A stretch of DNA of 64,000 nt from JAFGJU01 sp964570935. Its GTDB lineage: Bacteria > Eisenbacteria > RBG-16-71-46 > JAFGJU01. This document shows positions 1 to 7,101 of this stretch, piece after piece (the stretch's first letter is position 1; the number at the start of each line of letters is the position of its first letter). A program made the translations under genes and the position numbers. The notes below the pieces were generated by a model that ran no database searches, had not been told where the DNA came from, and worked only from the letters and a program-made list of their open reading frames with translations. Location of the stretch: contig CAZMZP010000050.1 in NCBI GenBank assembly GCA_964570935.1, positions 17,388 to 81,387 of the forward strand. Reading direction: 5' to 3'.

Positions 1-230
1 GTGGAGGCTCCCGCGGGGACTATCTCAACCGGCCAGCCGACGGCCTCGACGTTCGTCTCGTCCAGGACGCTGCCGAAGGGAAGGTCCTTGATGGCCACCA
101 CTACCGGCTGCTCTGCGATCTTCTTCTCACGGATCATCTTGTCGTACTGGGCAAGGTAGCGATAAATCGCGACCGCTGCCAGGAGCCCGAAAACGACGGC
201 AAGAATCACAACAACCCTGATTCTGGTCAC
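1..230 (-). CDS. cpaB: Flp pilus assembly protein CpaB, N-terminal part (cut by window edge)
   Basis: The first 76 codons of this gene are visible; the rest lies beyond the left edge. The start is GTG at 230, with an ACGGAGG ribosome site about 10 bases upstream. The product opens with one hydrophobic segment (about residues 4-22), then a charged stretch, then a region resembling the start of a SAF domain (VVVAIKDLPFGSVL, followed by GWPVEIVPAG). That layout is the N-terminus of CpaB/RcpC, an inner-membrane/periplasmic Flp (Tad) pilus assembly protein. It lies 22 bases downstream of tadE and in the same direction as flp, so the three form a pilus operon. Identification is by motif and context only. 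Confidence 0.8.
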   Translation of the reverse strand, partial: MTRIRVVVILAVVFGLLAAVAIYRYLAQYDKMIREKKIAEQPVVVAIKDLPFGSVLDETNVEAVGWPVEIVPAGAS

Positions 231-252
231 TTGAAAAACCTCCGTCTCAAGT

Positions 253-666
253 TCAGATTTCCCGACGCATGCTGCAGGAAGCTCTCAGGGGCAGTTCGTC
301 CAATCTCGGGAATAGATGCGCAAAAGAGGTGTGGAACGCAACGATGACGTTGACTGTGACGGGCACCCCTATGGACGGAGTGCCTTCAAGAACCACGTTC
401 ACCTGGATGTCGTCGTCAGGGATGTGGGAATCGTAGAGGACCTCCCTGACCTTCGTCTCCACGGTACCCAGGTTGTCTTCCACGTCGGGAACTATTGCTG
501 CGTAGCGGGCCCCGACTCTCGCGGCGCCGTTGGCGACGCCCAGAAGCATCCACGCTCTGGAGAACTCAGCCATCGCGATGATCACCAGAAAAAGCATCAT
601 CGCGACTAGAGCGAACTCGACTACTGCCGCGCCTTTGTTAGATTGTATTCTTCGCACATGTCTCAT
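253..666 (-). CDS. TadE-like minor pseudopilin
   Basis: This is a 137-residue TadE-family protein, a prepilin-peptidase-processed minor component of the Flp/Tad pilus. Near the N-terminus it has the typical sequence NKGAAVVEFALVAMMLFLVI, in which a glycine-bounded cleavage site, the conserved glutamate and a hydrophobic pilin helix follow one another. A soluble domain with a short Cys/Arg-rich end follows. I chose the ATG at 666, preceded by AGGAAAG about 10 bases upstream; a GTG one codon earlier is possible. A longer open frame reaching 759 would run into a structured intergenic element and is unlikely. It sits between flp and cpaB. Confidence 0.85.
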   Translation of the reverse strand: MRHVRRIQSNKGAAVVEFALVAMMLFLVIIAMAEFSRAWMLLGVANGAARVGARYAAIVPDVEDNLGTVETKVREVLYDSHIPDDDIQVNVVLEGTPSIGVPVTVNVIVAFHTSFAHLFPRLDELPLRASCSMRREI

Positions 667-697
667 CACATAACCAGCTTTCCTGATGTTGCAGCGC

Positions 698-779
698 AGA
701 CCACAGTGTCCCCCGGACGGGTTTCGGTCCTCTCGAACGGCCCGCCCGAGGGAATTCAACTGGGTTCGGACTGTGGTCT
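698..779 (-). other. Large stem-loop element between flp and tadE
   Basis: Two arms of a perfect 10-base inverted repeat (AGACCACAGT at 698-707 and ACTGTGGTCT at 770-779) enclose 62 bases that contain further GC-rich self-complementary segments. The element starts 6 bases after the flp stop codon and ends about 30 bases before the tadE start. In the transcript it would fold into a long closed structure. A role in stabilising the abundant pilin message, or in partly terminating before tadE, is inference. Confidence 0.5.
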
Positions 780-784
780 CAGCC

Positions 785-955
785 TTACGGCGTTGCGCCG
801 AGTGCAGTCGCGATGGCCTCGAACACGCGGATAAGCTCGTCTCTGAGCAGGATTATCGCGGCGATGACGGCGATCGCAACCAGGGCTATGAGCAGCGCGT
901 ACTCGGTTATCGCAGCACCCTTGTTACCCTTGAACAGATTCTTCAGGAACCTCAT
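785..955 (-). CDS. flp: Flp family type IVb pilin
   Basis: This is a 56-residue major pilin of the Flp/Tad fibre, too short for most gene callers. The start at 955 is preceded by the strong ribosome site AGGAGGACAGGAGAA. The leader is short and basic (MRFLKNLFKGNKG) and is followed by AAITEYALLIALVAIAVIAA. This is the canonical Flp signature: a glycine before the prepilin peptidase cut, glutamate at mature position 5, tyrosine next to it, then a hydrophobic helix. The tail is short and ends ALGATP. It is first in the operon flp-tadE-cpaB and lies about 220 bases downstream of a sigma-54 promoter at 1186-1201. Confidence 0.92.
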   Translation of the reverse strand: MRFLKNLFKGNKGAAITEYALLIALVAIAVIAAIILLRDELIRVFEAIATALGATP

Positions 956-1051
956 TTCTCCTGTCCTCCTTTCACACGGCCTCTAACACTTAACTAATCG
1001 GCAGCAAAACCTTCACTCCTTACGTCTTTTTCTGACAACACCTCCTTGTGC

Positions 1052-1081
1052 GAACCGCAATCACGCCTTGGGATTGCGTTC
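1052..1081 (-). promoter_or_regulatory. Inverted repeat in the flp 5' leader
   Basis: On the minus strand GAACGCAATC is followed nine bases later by GATTGCGGTTC. This makes a stem of about ten pairs with one bulged base. It lies between the sigma-54 promoter and flp, immediately before a perfect AAGGAGGTG tract that has no well-placed start codon. A leader RNA structure or an operator are both possible. Confidence 0.35.
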
Positions 1082-1185
1082 CCGTGGTTGCCGCCCGCAC
1101 ACTATTGTAGCGGGCGAACCGCTGTCAAGTTAATTATGCCCTCCTTCGGTTTGCCGTGGCGCGACTGTCTTCGCGGGACCCAAAA

Positions 1186-1201
1186 AGCAAACCCTATGCC
1201 A
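1186..1201 (-). promoter_or_regulatory. Sigma-54 (-24/-12) promoter of the flp pilus operon
   Basis: The minus strand reads TGGCATAGGGTTTGCT, matching the RpoN consensus TGGCACG-N4-TTGCW at all fixed positions except the CG after TGGCA. The invariant GG and GC are exactly 10 bases apart. Transcription would start near 1175 and give a leader of about 220 bases before flp. Two near-identical sites lie at 8256-8271 and 45541-45556. Confidence 0.75.
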
Positions 1202-1327
1202 CGGCCGCGCTTTCCAGAGCCGATTTTCTAACTGATTTGAGGGTAATGTGTTGCAGGCAACGGACGGCCGCCATTGATCTCTCAAAAACCCGCCTCAGCC
1301 TCTGTTTAGCGCGGCATTTCTGTCGCA

Positions 1328-1440
1328 CTAGAGGACAATTATGCCCTGGCGGCTCTTGATGTGCTCGCGGAATTCGAGCGGTTTCGGCGGTCGTATCTTC
1401 TTCAAGGTCAGCGAATCACACCACCACGAGCCGCCGGGCG
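1328..1440 (-). pseudogene. Possible 3' remnant of an unidentified gene
   Basis: Just downstream of the deacetylase stop, one minus-strand frame keeps a coding-like composition (mostly G or C at third positions) for about 30 codons. It reads TLKKIRPPKPLEFREHI and on to a TAG at 1328. No start codon with a ribosome site precedes it, and upstream the frame collides with the deacetylase gene. It may be the tail of a decayed gene or simply chance in GC-rich DNA. I do not recognise the family. Confidence 0.2.
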
Positions 1441-1446
1441 CGGTTC

Positions 1447-2304
1447 CTACGGCAGCAGGCCGGCCTGGCGCAGGAGCTCGCGAAGGGGCGCGAACTTGAA
1501 CTCTCTCAGTAGGGTGTCCAGGCGGGCGTGTGTGCGACCCAGAAAGGCGTAGTGGTTCGGCCTCTTCAGCCACGACGTCACACGGGGCTGCCCCGGGTCC
1601 AGCTCCCAGGGGTGAACGCTCACGACCGCGGGCAGGCCGCCGGCGTTCAGACGACGCACCAGGAGCGCGGTCACGGCCACCGGGAGGAGACGTAAGTATG
1701 CGCCTGAGCCGAACGGCAGGTCCAGGCGGGCCACCCGACAGGTCGACATCGGGAACTCCACCAGGGTACCCGTCGCGATCCGCCGTCTGTGCGGGCTCAC
1801 GCGCTCGCCCGGGATTCCGTAGACCTTGCGCCGTATGGGGTAGATGCTGGAGTCGTACAGGTGCCCGGTCTCGCCCAGGATGTCTAGGGCCCAGAGCGTG
1901 CCGGACACGACCGAGTAATTGGAGGCCCTGAAACCCACGACCGGGGCGCCGATGATGTCCTCCAGCACTGCCTTGGTTCTTGTGACCTCCGTTCTGAAAT
2001 CGTCCTGACTCATGCGGTAAACAGGCCTGTGCGACCAGCCGTGCGAGGCCACCTCGTGCCCGGCCCGGAATATGTCCCTAACGAGCCCGGGGTGTCTATC
2101 GGCGTTCCAGCCTAGGACAAAAAAGGTGCCGCGCGCGCCGCGCGCGGCAAGCAAGTCGAGCAACCTACGAGTGTTGTCTTCCAACCGGGGCTCGTAGGAG
2201 CTCCACGAGGAGTAAGGGATGATGGACTCGAAGGACCTGACCTGGAAGTAGTCCTCGACGTCCACAGAGAATGCGTTGATGACGGATGGCTTGGTGACGG
2301 GCAC
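1447..2304 (-). CDS. Polysaccharide deacetylase with DUF3473 tail (exosortase/EPS-locus type)
   Basis: This 285-residue NodB-fold deacetylase probably removes N-acetyl groups from the exopolysaccharide made by this operon. The metal-binding site is visible as FSVDVEDYF (Asp15 and Asp17) and HEVASHGWSHR (the two zinc histidines). The C-terminal part, with WELDPGQPRV and a long tail after it, matches the DUF3473 form found next to XrtA/PEP-CTERM exosortase loci. There is no signal peptide. It is the last gene of the operon running from 8196, 14 bases after the epimerase. The exosortase link comes from family knowledge; no exosortase is in view. Confidence 0.88.
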   Translation of the reverse strand: MPVTKPSVINAFSVDVEDYFQVRSFESIIPYSSWSSYEPRLEDNTRRLLDLLAARGARGTFFVLGWNADRHPGLVRDIFRAGHEVASHGWSHRPVYRMSQDDFRTEVTRTKAVLEDIIGAPVVGFRASNYSVVSGTLWALDILGETGHLYDSSIYPIRRKVYGIPGERVSPHRRRIATGTLVEFPMSTCRVARLDLPFGSGAYLRLLPVAVTALLVRRLNAGGLPAVVSVHPWELDPGQPRVTSWLKRPNHYAFLGRTHARLDTLLREFKFAPLRELLRQAGLLP

Positions 2305-2318
2305 GGTAGCTCCCTACG

Positions 2319-3281
2319 CTAGCCGGACGCCCTCTGCTGCTTGAACCAGCTGAGGGTTCTCTCGAGCCCCGCTTCGAAGCTGACCTTCACCTTGAAGCCG
2401 AGCTCCGTCTCCGCCTTCTTCGTCGAGCCCTCGGAGTGCTTGACTTCGGCCGGCCGCGCTTCGTGGTAGAGCGGCGGGAGTCCGTCGCCGGTCAGCCTGG
2501 ACAGGATTGCGGCAAGCTCGTTGATCGTCCGCCTGCTGCCCCTGGCCACGTTGTACACGCGGCCCTGTAACCCAGGCTTGTGGCAGGCGATCAGGTTCGC
2601 CTCCACCAGGTCCTCCACGAACGTGAAGTCCCTGCTCTGTTCGCCGTCCCCGAAAATCTCCGGCGGCAGTCCCGAAAGAAGGCGAGACATGAAAAGAGGT
2701 ATTACCGCGGCGTACTGCGAGCCTGCGTCCTGCCTCGGACCGAAAACGTTGAAGTACCTCAGGCACACGGTCTCGAGGCCGTACACGGGTGTGAAAAGCC
2801 GGCAGTACTGTTCGCCGGTCAACTTGCTCAGGGCGTACGGTGAGCGCGGGCTGGGCGCCAGGTCCTCGTGGTTGGGAAGGGCCGCGGTCTCCCCGTAGAC
2901 AGACGAGGAGCTGGCGTAGACGACCCTCCTCACACCCGCCTTCCCGGCCTGCACCAGCAGCCTCAGGGTGCCCTCGATGTTCACGCTGTTCGTCGAAAGC
3001 GGATCCTCCACCGAGCGGAGGACGGAGCAAAGGGCCGCTTCGTGGAAGACGTACTTTATGCCGCGGAGCGCCTCCGCCAGCGCCGCGTCGTCCCTGATGT
3101 CACCCCGCACGAGCTCCGGCCGAGTCCCGCGGCCGGCCGCAGCCGCGGCCGATTCGAGGTTCGCTTCGCGGCCGGTGGAGAAGTTGTCGATGACTCTGAC
3201 CGACAGGCCTTCCCGCAGCAGCCTCTCCACGATGTTCGAGCCTATGAAGCCGGCTCCGCCCGTGACAAGGTATTCGCTCAT
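2319..3281 (-). CDS. NAD-dependent nucleotide-sugar epimerase/dehydratase (UDP-hexose 4-epimerase type)
   Basis: This 320-residue extended short-chain dehydrogenase is likely to interconvert UDP-GlcNAc/UDP-GalNAc or the matching uronic acids for exopolysaccharide synthesis. The Rossmann dinucleotide motif TGGAGFIG is at residues 7-14, the catalytic serine region is SSSSVYG (about 124-130), and the catalytic pair is Tyr149 and Lys153 in YALSK. The length and the LCLRYFNVFGPRQ-like segment fit the WbpP/GalE group. Its position directly after a UDP-sugar 6-dehydrogenase suggests a WbpA/WbpP-like pair making a UDP-N-acetylgalactosaminuronate-type precursor. The exact substrate cannot be read from the sequence. 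Confidence 0.88.
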   Translation of the reverse strand: MSEYLVTGGAGFIGSNIVERLLREGLSVRVIDNFSTGREANLESAAAAAGRGTRPELVRGDIRDDAALAEALRGIKYVFHEAALCSVLRSVEDPLSTNSVNIEGTLRLLVQAGKAGVRRVVYASSSSVYGETAALPNHEDLAPSPRSPYALSKLTGEQYCRLFTPVYGLETVCLRYFNVFGPRQDAGSQYAAVIPLFMSRLLSGLPPEIFGDGEQSRDFTFVEDLVEANLIACHKPGLQGRVYNVARGSRRTINELAAILSRLTGDGLPPLYHEARPAEVKHSEGSTKKAETELGFKVKVSFEAGLERTLSWFKQQRASG

Positions 3282-3315
3282 GTCCTCACGCCGTGTCCAG
3301 GGAAGCGCATTTCCG

Positions 3316-4665
3316 TCACAGCCTCCATATCTTTCCGGACCTCATGCCCTTGAGGGCGTTTCTGGAGTCAAATATCAGCTTCGCCCGGGAGGCGATCATG
3401 CCGTAGTCGAACGCGGTGTGCGCGGTGGTGATGACTACGCAGTCCGCTTTCTCCAGCAGCGTCGCAGTCAGAGGCTTCGACTTTATGTGGAAGCGCTCCG
3501 TCTTGAGCTCGTCTATGTGAGGGTCCGAATACCACACTTCCGCCCCCAGTGAGGTCAGCATCTGGTAGATGTCCAGGGCGGGAGATTCGCGGGAGTCGTC
3601 CACGTCCGCCTTGTAGGCCACGCCCAGAAGCAGGATACGAGAGCCGTTGACGCTCTTCTTGACCGAGTTCAGCGCCTCGCTCACCTTTCCCACCACGTGG
3701 TACGGCATGCTGCCGTTCACCTGGCCGGCTAGTTCGATGAAGCGAGCCTCGAACCCGCTCAGCTTGGCCTTCCACGACAGGTAGAAAGGGTCTATCGGGA
3801 TGCAGTGCCCTCCCAGACCCGGTCCCGGATAAAACGGCATGAAACCGAAGGGCTTGCTGGACGCCGCTTGGATCACCTCCCACACGTCGATCTTCATCTT
3901 GTCGCACATGAGGGCCATTTCGTTGACCAGGCCTATGTTCACGCTTCTGAACGTGTTTTCGAGCAGCTTCACCATCTCCGCCACCCTGGTGGACGACACC
4001 GGTACCACGGTCGAGAGAGTGGCCTTGTAGACTTCGGCCGCTACCCGGGTGCAGCTCTCGGTGACGCCGCCGACGACTTTAGGTATGTTGCTCGTCGTGA
4101 AGCTCCTGTTGCCGGGGTCCACTCTCTCTGGAGAGAAGCCCAGGAAAAAGTCTCTCCCGACCGTCAGTCCCGTCTCCTCCAGCATCGGGAGAATCAGCTC
4201 GTCTGTCGTGCCCGGATACGTCGTGCTCTCCAGCAGCACGAGCTGACCGGGATGCAGGTACTTCGCGATTTCACCGGCCGCGCTGACTATGCTGGAAACG
4301 TCCGGGTCGCGCGTCTTCCTGAGAGGAGTGGGAACACAGATGCTGACGCAGTCGGTATCCTGTAAAACCGAAAAATCCGTCGTCGCCGACAACCGGCCCG
4401 ACCCGACCTCCCGCTTGAGCTCCGCCGCCGGAACGTCCTGTATGTAGGACTTGCCGGCGTTGACTCTGCCGACCTTTCCGGCGTCAGTGTCTATGCCTGT
4501 CACCCTGAAGCCGGCCTTCGCGAACTCGACCGCCAGAGGCAGTCCGACGTATCCGAGGCCTATGACGGCCATGCGGGCCTTCTTCTGCACAACCTTCGTC
4601 CTGAGGCCATCGAACGTGCGTTCCTCCGGCGGAACGGCCTTAGGGTTTCTTGCCACCCTTTTCAT
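3316..4665 (-). CDS. UDP-N-acetylglucosamine/UDP-glucose 6-dehydrogenase family
   Basis: This 449-residue nucleotide-sugar dehydrogenase oxidises a UDP-sugar twice to the uronic acid using NAD. The Rossmann motif is AVIGLGYVGLPLA (about residues 33-45). The catalytic lysine and asparagine lie in AEMVKLLENTFR, and the nucleophile Cys288 lies in GPGLGGHCIPIDP. The overall pattern resembles the WbpA/WecC/TviB branch more than plain Ugd. I chose the ATG at 4665 because AAGGAAAGGGACG stands just before it; an ATG at 4701 is also open. The chosen start overlaps the end of the tyrosine kinase gene by 26 bases, so the two are translationally coupled. Confidence 0.92.
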   Translation of the reverse strand: MKRVARNPKAVPPEERTFDGLRTKVVQKKARMAVIGLGYVGLPLAVEFAKAGFRVTGIDTDAGKVGRVNAGKSYIQDVPAAELKREVGSGRLSATTDFSVLQDTDCVSICVPTPLRKTRDPDVSSIVSAAGEIAKYLHPGQLVLLESTTYPGTTDELILPMLEETGLTVGRDFFLGFSPERVDPGNRSFTTSNIPKVVGGVTESCTRVAAEVYKATLSTVVPVSSTRVAEMVKLLENTFRSVNIGLVNEMALMCDKMKIDVWEVIQAASSKPFGFMPFYPGPGLGGHCIPIDPFYLSWKAKLSGFEARFIELAGQVNGSMPYHVVGKVSEALNSVKKSVNGSRILLLGVAYKADVDDSRESPALDIYQMLTSLGAEVWYSDPHIDELKTERFHIKSKPLTATLLEKADCVVITTAHTAFDYGMIASRAKLIFDSRNALKGMRSGKIWRL

Positions 4666-5410
4666 CGTCCCTTTCCTTGTACCCGTAGTAATGGTAGTCA
4701 TAGTAATAAGGAAGCACCTCCTCCACGTTGTTTATGACCGCCCCGAGCAGGTTCGCGCCGCCCTCACTGAGCAGCTCTCCCGCCCTGGCCACCACCTCCA
4801 CCGGTGTCTTTCCCGCCATGACCACCAGTAGCACTCCGTCGCAGTTCGCGGATATGAAGAAAGCGTCGGCCACCGGCAGCACCGGGGCCGAATCTATTAT
4901 CACAAGGTCGAAGTTCGCCCTGAGCTCGGCCACGGTTGCCTTGAACGTGGACGACTCGAACAGCGCTGTGGGAACGCCTATCACTCGTCCGCTGGTGATC
5001 AATTTCAGATTCGGCAGCTCCGTGCTCTTTATGACCGAGCTCAGAGGCACCAGTGTCCCGAGCACGTCGGACATTCCAGTGCGCTGGCTCACGCCGAACA
5101 CCTCGTGCAGTCTCGGCCTTCTCAAGTCGCAGTCCACCACAATTACCTTCTTGTCCGAGTGGGCCGCCGCGCTCTGGGCCAGAAAAGCGGACGTAGTCGT
5201 CTTGCCCTCGCCTCTTCTGGCGCTGGTCACCAGCACCACGCTCAGCTTCTTCTGCGCGTTGAGCCGCGTCAGCTTCGAGTAGAGGCGGTGGAACTCCGTG
5301 GCCACCGGTGAGTCGCCGTCGAGCTCGCTCATCGGAAGCCTGCCCACGCTTCTGACTCCCGGACGCGGGCGGGGTCGATCAGTGTCGTTCAAGATTTCCA
5401 GCTTCCTCAT
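4640..5410 (-). CDS. CpsD/CapB-type bacterial tyrosine autokinase
   Basis: This 256-residue BY-kinase works with the adjacent Wzz-like membrane protein to control polymerisation and export of the exopolysaccharide. The Walker A variant SARRGEGKTTTSAFLA spans about residues 63-78, Walker A' is VVDCDLRRPR (91-100) and Walker B is LVIIDSAPV (169-177). The C-terminus carries a tyrosine cluster, YYYDYHYYGY at 235-244, with seven tyrosines as autophosphorylation sites. As in Gram-positive CpsC/CpsD, activator and kinase are separate polypeptides here, but the start ATG overlaps the upstream stop as ATGA. The form resembles XrtA-associated autokinases. Confidence 0.93.
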   Translation of the reverse strand: MRKLEILNDTDRPRPRPGVRSVGRLPMSELDGDSPVATEFHRLYSKLTRLNAQKKLSVVLVTSARRGEGKTTTSAFLAQSAAAHSDKKVIVVDCDLRRPRLHEVFGVSQRTGMSDVLGTLVPLSSVIKSTELPNLKLITSGRVIGVPTALFESSTFKATVAELRANFDLVIIDSAPVLPVADAFFISANCDGVLLVVMAGKTPVEVVARAGELLSEGGANLLGAVINNVEEVLPYYYDYHYYGYKERDDEKGGKKP

Positions 5411-7062
5411 TGCGTCGTGGCCGTCCCTTCGCTCCGGCCGGTCACGCCGGCCGCTTCGATACCCTGGTCGGCCCTGCCGGTGGCGCTCATGATGGGCCCG
5501 TGAGCCAGATGCGCAGTGACGGCGATCAGCACCGCCGCCAGCAGGGAGACGTATGGCCACTTTCTCCTTTGTACGGGATGCCAGAACTCGCTGCCCGGCA
5601 TCCTGGGTATGGTCCCCAGCACCGGCAGCCCGAGCCCCTTCGACAGGTGGTCCACCGACCTCACGGTGTTGTCCATGTACTCCGCCAGAACCGCGAATGA
5701 AAGCCCCAGAAAAGGCCCCAGTATGAAAGCCAACAGCAGTATCCTCTGCTTTCTCGGACCGGCCGGTCCGAACGGCCTCGCCGGCGGCTCTATGATCTCT
5801 ATTCTGACGCCCAGGTTCGTCGACTGCGCCGCCTCGGAAATCTGCGCTGACGTCATCTGCGACCTGAGAGACTGAAGCACGTTCCTGTTCTCGGCGACCT
5901 CCTCCTCCAGCCTCGCCAGTTCCACCTCGTCCTGCGGTCTGCTCACCAGCGAACGCCCGTAGCTGGAGACCTGACCGGACAGTGCGGTCCTTCTCGCCTT
6001 CAACGAATTCGCGACGTGCTCGTCGTACACTACCTCCGTGACCAGCGACTGGAGTGCGGCGGGCGAACCAGTCAGAGTCGTGGCCGCGACTTCCTCTATT
6101 CTGGCAAGCAAAGCATCACGTGACTGCCCGATTCTGTCCTTCGCCGCCGTCGTGGACCCCGCCTCCACGAGCGCCGGCGCAGCCAACTCCTCTTCCCTGA
6201 CGAGCTGAGAATACGCCGACCTTATCGAATTGCTCCTGACCAGAGTCGTGGGGTCGATCTCGTTCGGGTAGTTTCTCCTGATGTTATCCCTGGCCGCGGC
6301 GGCCCTTGATGACAGGGCACCTGCCTCCTGGTCCGCCTCCCTGATAAGGCTCCTGCCCCTCTCGATGCTCCTGTCGTAACCACCCCCGTCGCTCGCGGCC
6401 ATGCGGGTCTTCACGCGCTTCAACTGTGACTCGCTGTCCCTCAGTTTCTGCTCGTAGGCCGGGAGCTGGTCCTGGCTGAACGAGCCGGCGGCCCGTATGT
6501 CAACCAGCTGGCCCTTCGTCACGAACTCGACGAAGGACTTCGTGATGCCGTCCGCGAGCAGATAGACCATGTCGCGGTCCGGATGCGTGAAAGTTATCTT
6601 GAATAGGTCGGGGTCGGTCTCCTCGACCTTTATGTTCTTTCTCAGCCTCTCGGCTATGATTCGCGCTTTCAGCTCTTCGGCGCTCGCTCCACCGGCGTTC
6701 GTCGCTTCCAGCTTGCGCGCCGCCTTCCCCGTCAAGTCAAGGTCCAGCTTGCGGGCCACCTCCTGCAGGAAAACCCTCCCCTTCAACCTCGCCTCGATCT
6801 GTCCCAGCCTCTCATCGTCCCTCGTCCTGTACTCCGGCTTCTGGACCATCATCTTTTCCATGTCGCCGGCAAACGGCATCTTCTGCTCGTAAAGCACCAC
6901 GCTGGTGGCCTCGTACTGGGAAGGCACGAAACTGAGAGCCACGACTGCCGCGCACGGCACGATGACGACCGGCAGCAGGACGAGCTCCGCCCTCCTCTTC
7001 ACTGCTCTGAGGTACCGCAGGGCTTCCGCCCCTGGTGATGATGCTTCGTACGAACCGGGCAT
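5407..7062 (-). CDS. Wzz/GumC-type polysaccharide chain-length determinant and co-polymerase
   Basis: This 551-residue inner-membrane protein sets exopolysaccharide chain length and activates the CpsD kinase. A first membrane helix at about residues 32-50 follows a short cytoplasmic N-terminus. A large periplasmic part then carries long coiled-coil segments (about 180-400), and a second helix near 445-465 follows the proline-rich EPPARPFGPAGP segment typical of Wzz proteins. A further hydrophobic stretch near 505-520 and a short soluble tail end the protein. The fused kinase domain of Wzc is absent and is supplied by the next gene, with a 4-base overlap. It starts 39 bases after the GGDEF gene. 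Confidence 0.9.
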   Translation of the reverse strand: MPGSYEASSPGAEALRYLRAVKRRAELVLLPVVIVPCAAVVALSFVPSQYEATSVVLYEQKMPFAGDMEKMMVQKPEYRTRDDERLGQIEARLKGRVFLQEVARKLDLDLTGKAARKLEATNAGGASAEELKARIIAERLRKNIKVEETDPDLFKITFTHPDRDMVYLLADGITKSFVEFVTKGQLVDIRAAGSFSQDQLPAYEQKLRDSESQLKRVKTRMAASDGGGYDRSIERGRSLIREADQEAGALSSRAAAARDNIRRNYPNEIDPTTLVRSNSIRSAYSQLVREEELAAPALVEAGSTTAAKDRIGQSRDALLARIEEVAATTLTGSPAALQSLVTEVVYDEHVANSLKARRTALSGQVSSYGRSLVSRPQDEVELARLEEEVAENRNVLQSLRSQMTSAQISEAAQSTNLGVRIEIIEPPARPFGPAGPRKQRILLLAFILGPFLGLSFAVLAEYMDNTVRSVDHLSKGLGLPVLGTIPRMPGSEFWHPVQRRKWPYVSLLAAVLIAVTAHLAHGPIMSATGRADQGIEAAGVTGRSEGTATTQ

Positions 7063-7101
7063 GATGTCCTTTCGCGAGCTGCGCCGGACAGCCGTCCGGG
7101 C

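Larger units (their letters stand above)
956..1446. other. Gene-poor stretch: flp control region and 3' side of the polysaccharide operon
   Basis: These 491 bases hold no gene I can defend. From right to left they contain a short coding-like tail of about 30 codons ending in TAG at 1328, a sigma-54 promoter (1186-1201), a hairpin-forming inverted repeat (1052-1081), and three Shine-Dalgarno-like tracts in the leader (AAGGAGGTG near 1040, TAAGGAGTG near 1015, AAAGGAGGACAGGAG just before flp). No clear factor-independent terminator follows the deacetylase stop at 1447. Confidence 0.6.

Noticed and set aside
1104..1128. TTGACA and TACAAT upstream of flp as a sigma-70 promoter
   Set aside because: The spacer is only 13 bases, well short of 16-18, and both hexamers overlap a GCCCGC/GCGGGC inverted repeat. 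The sigma-54 site upstream is a much better match.
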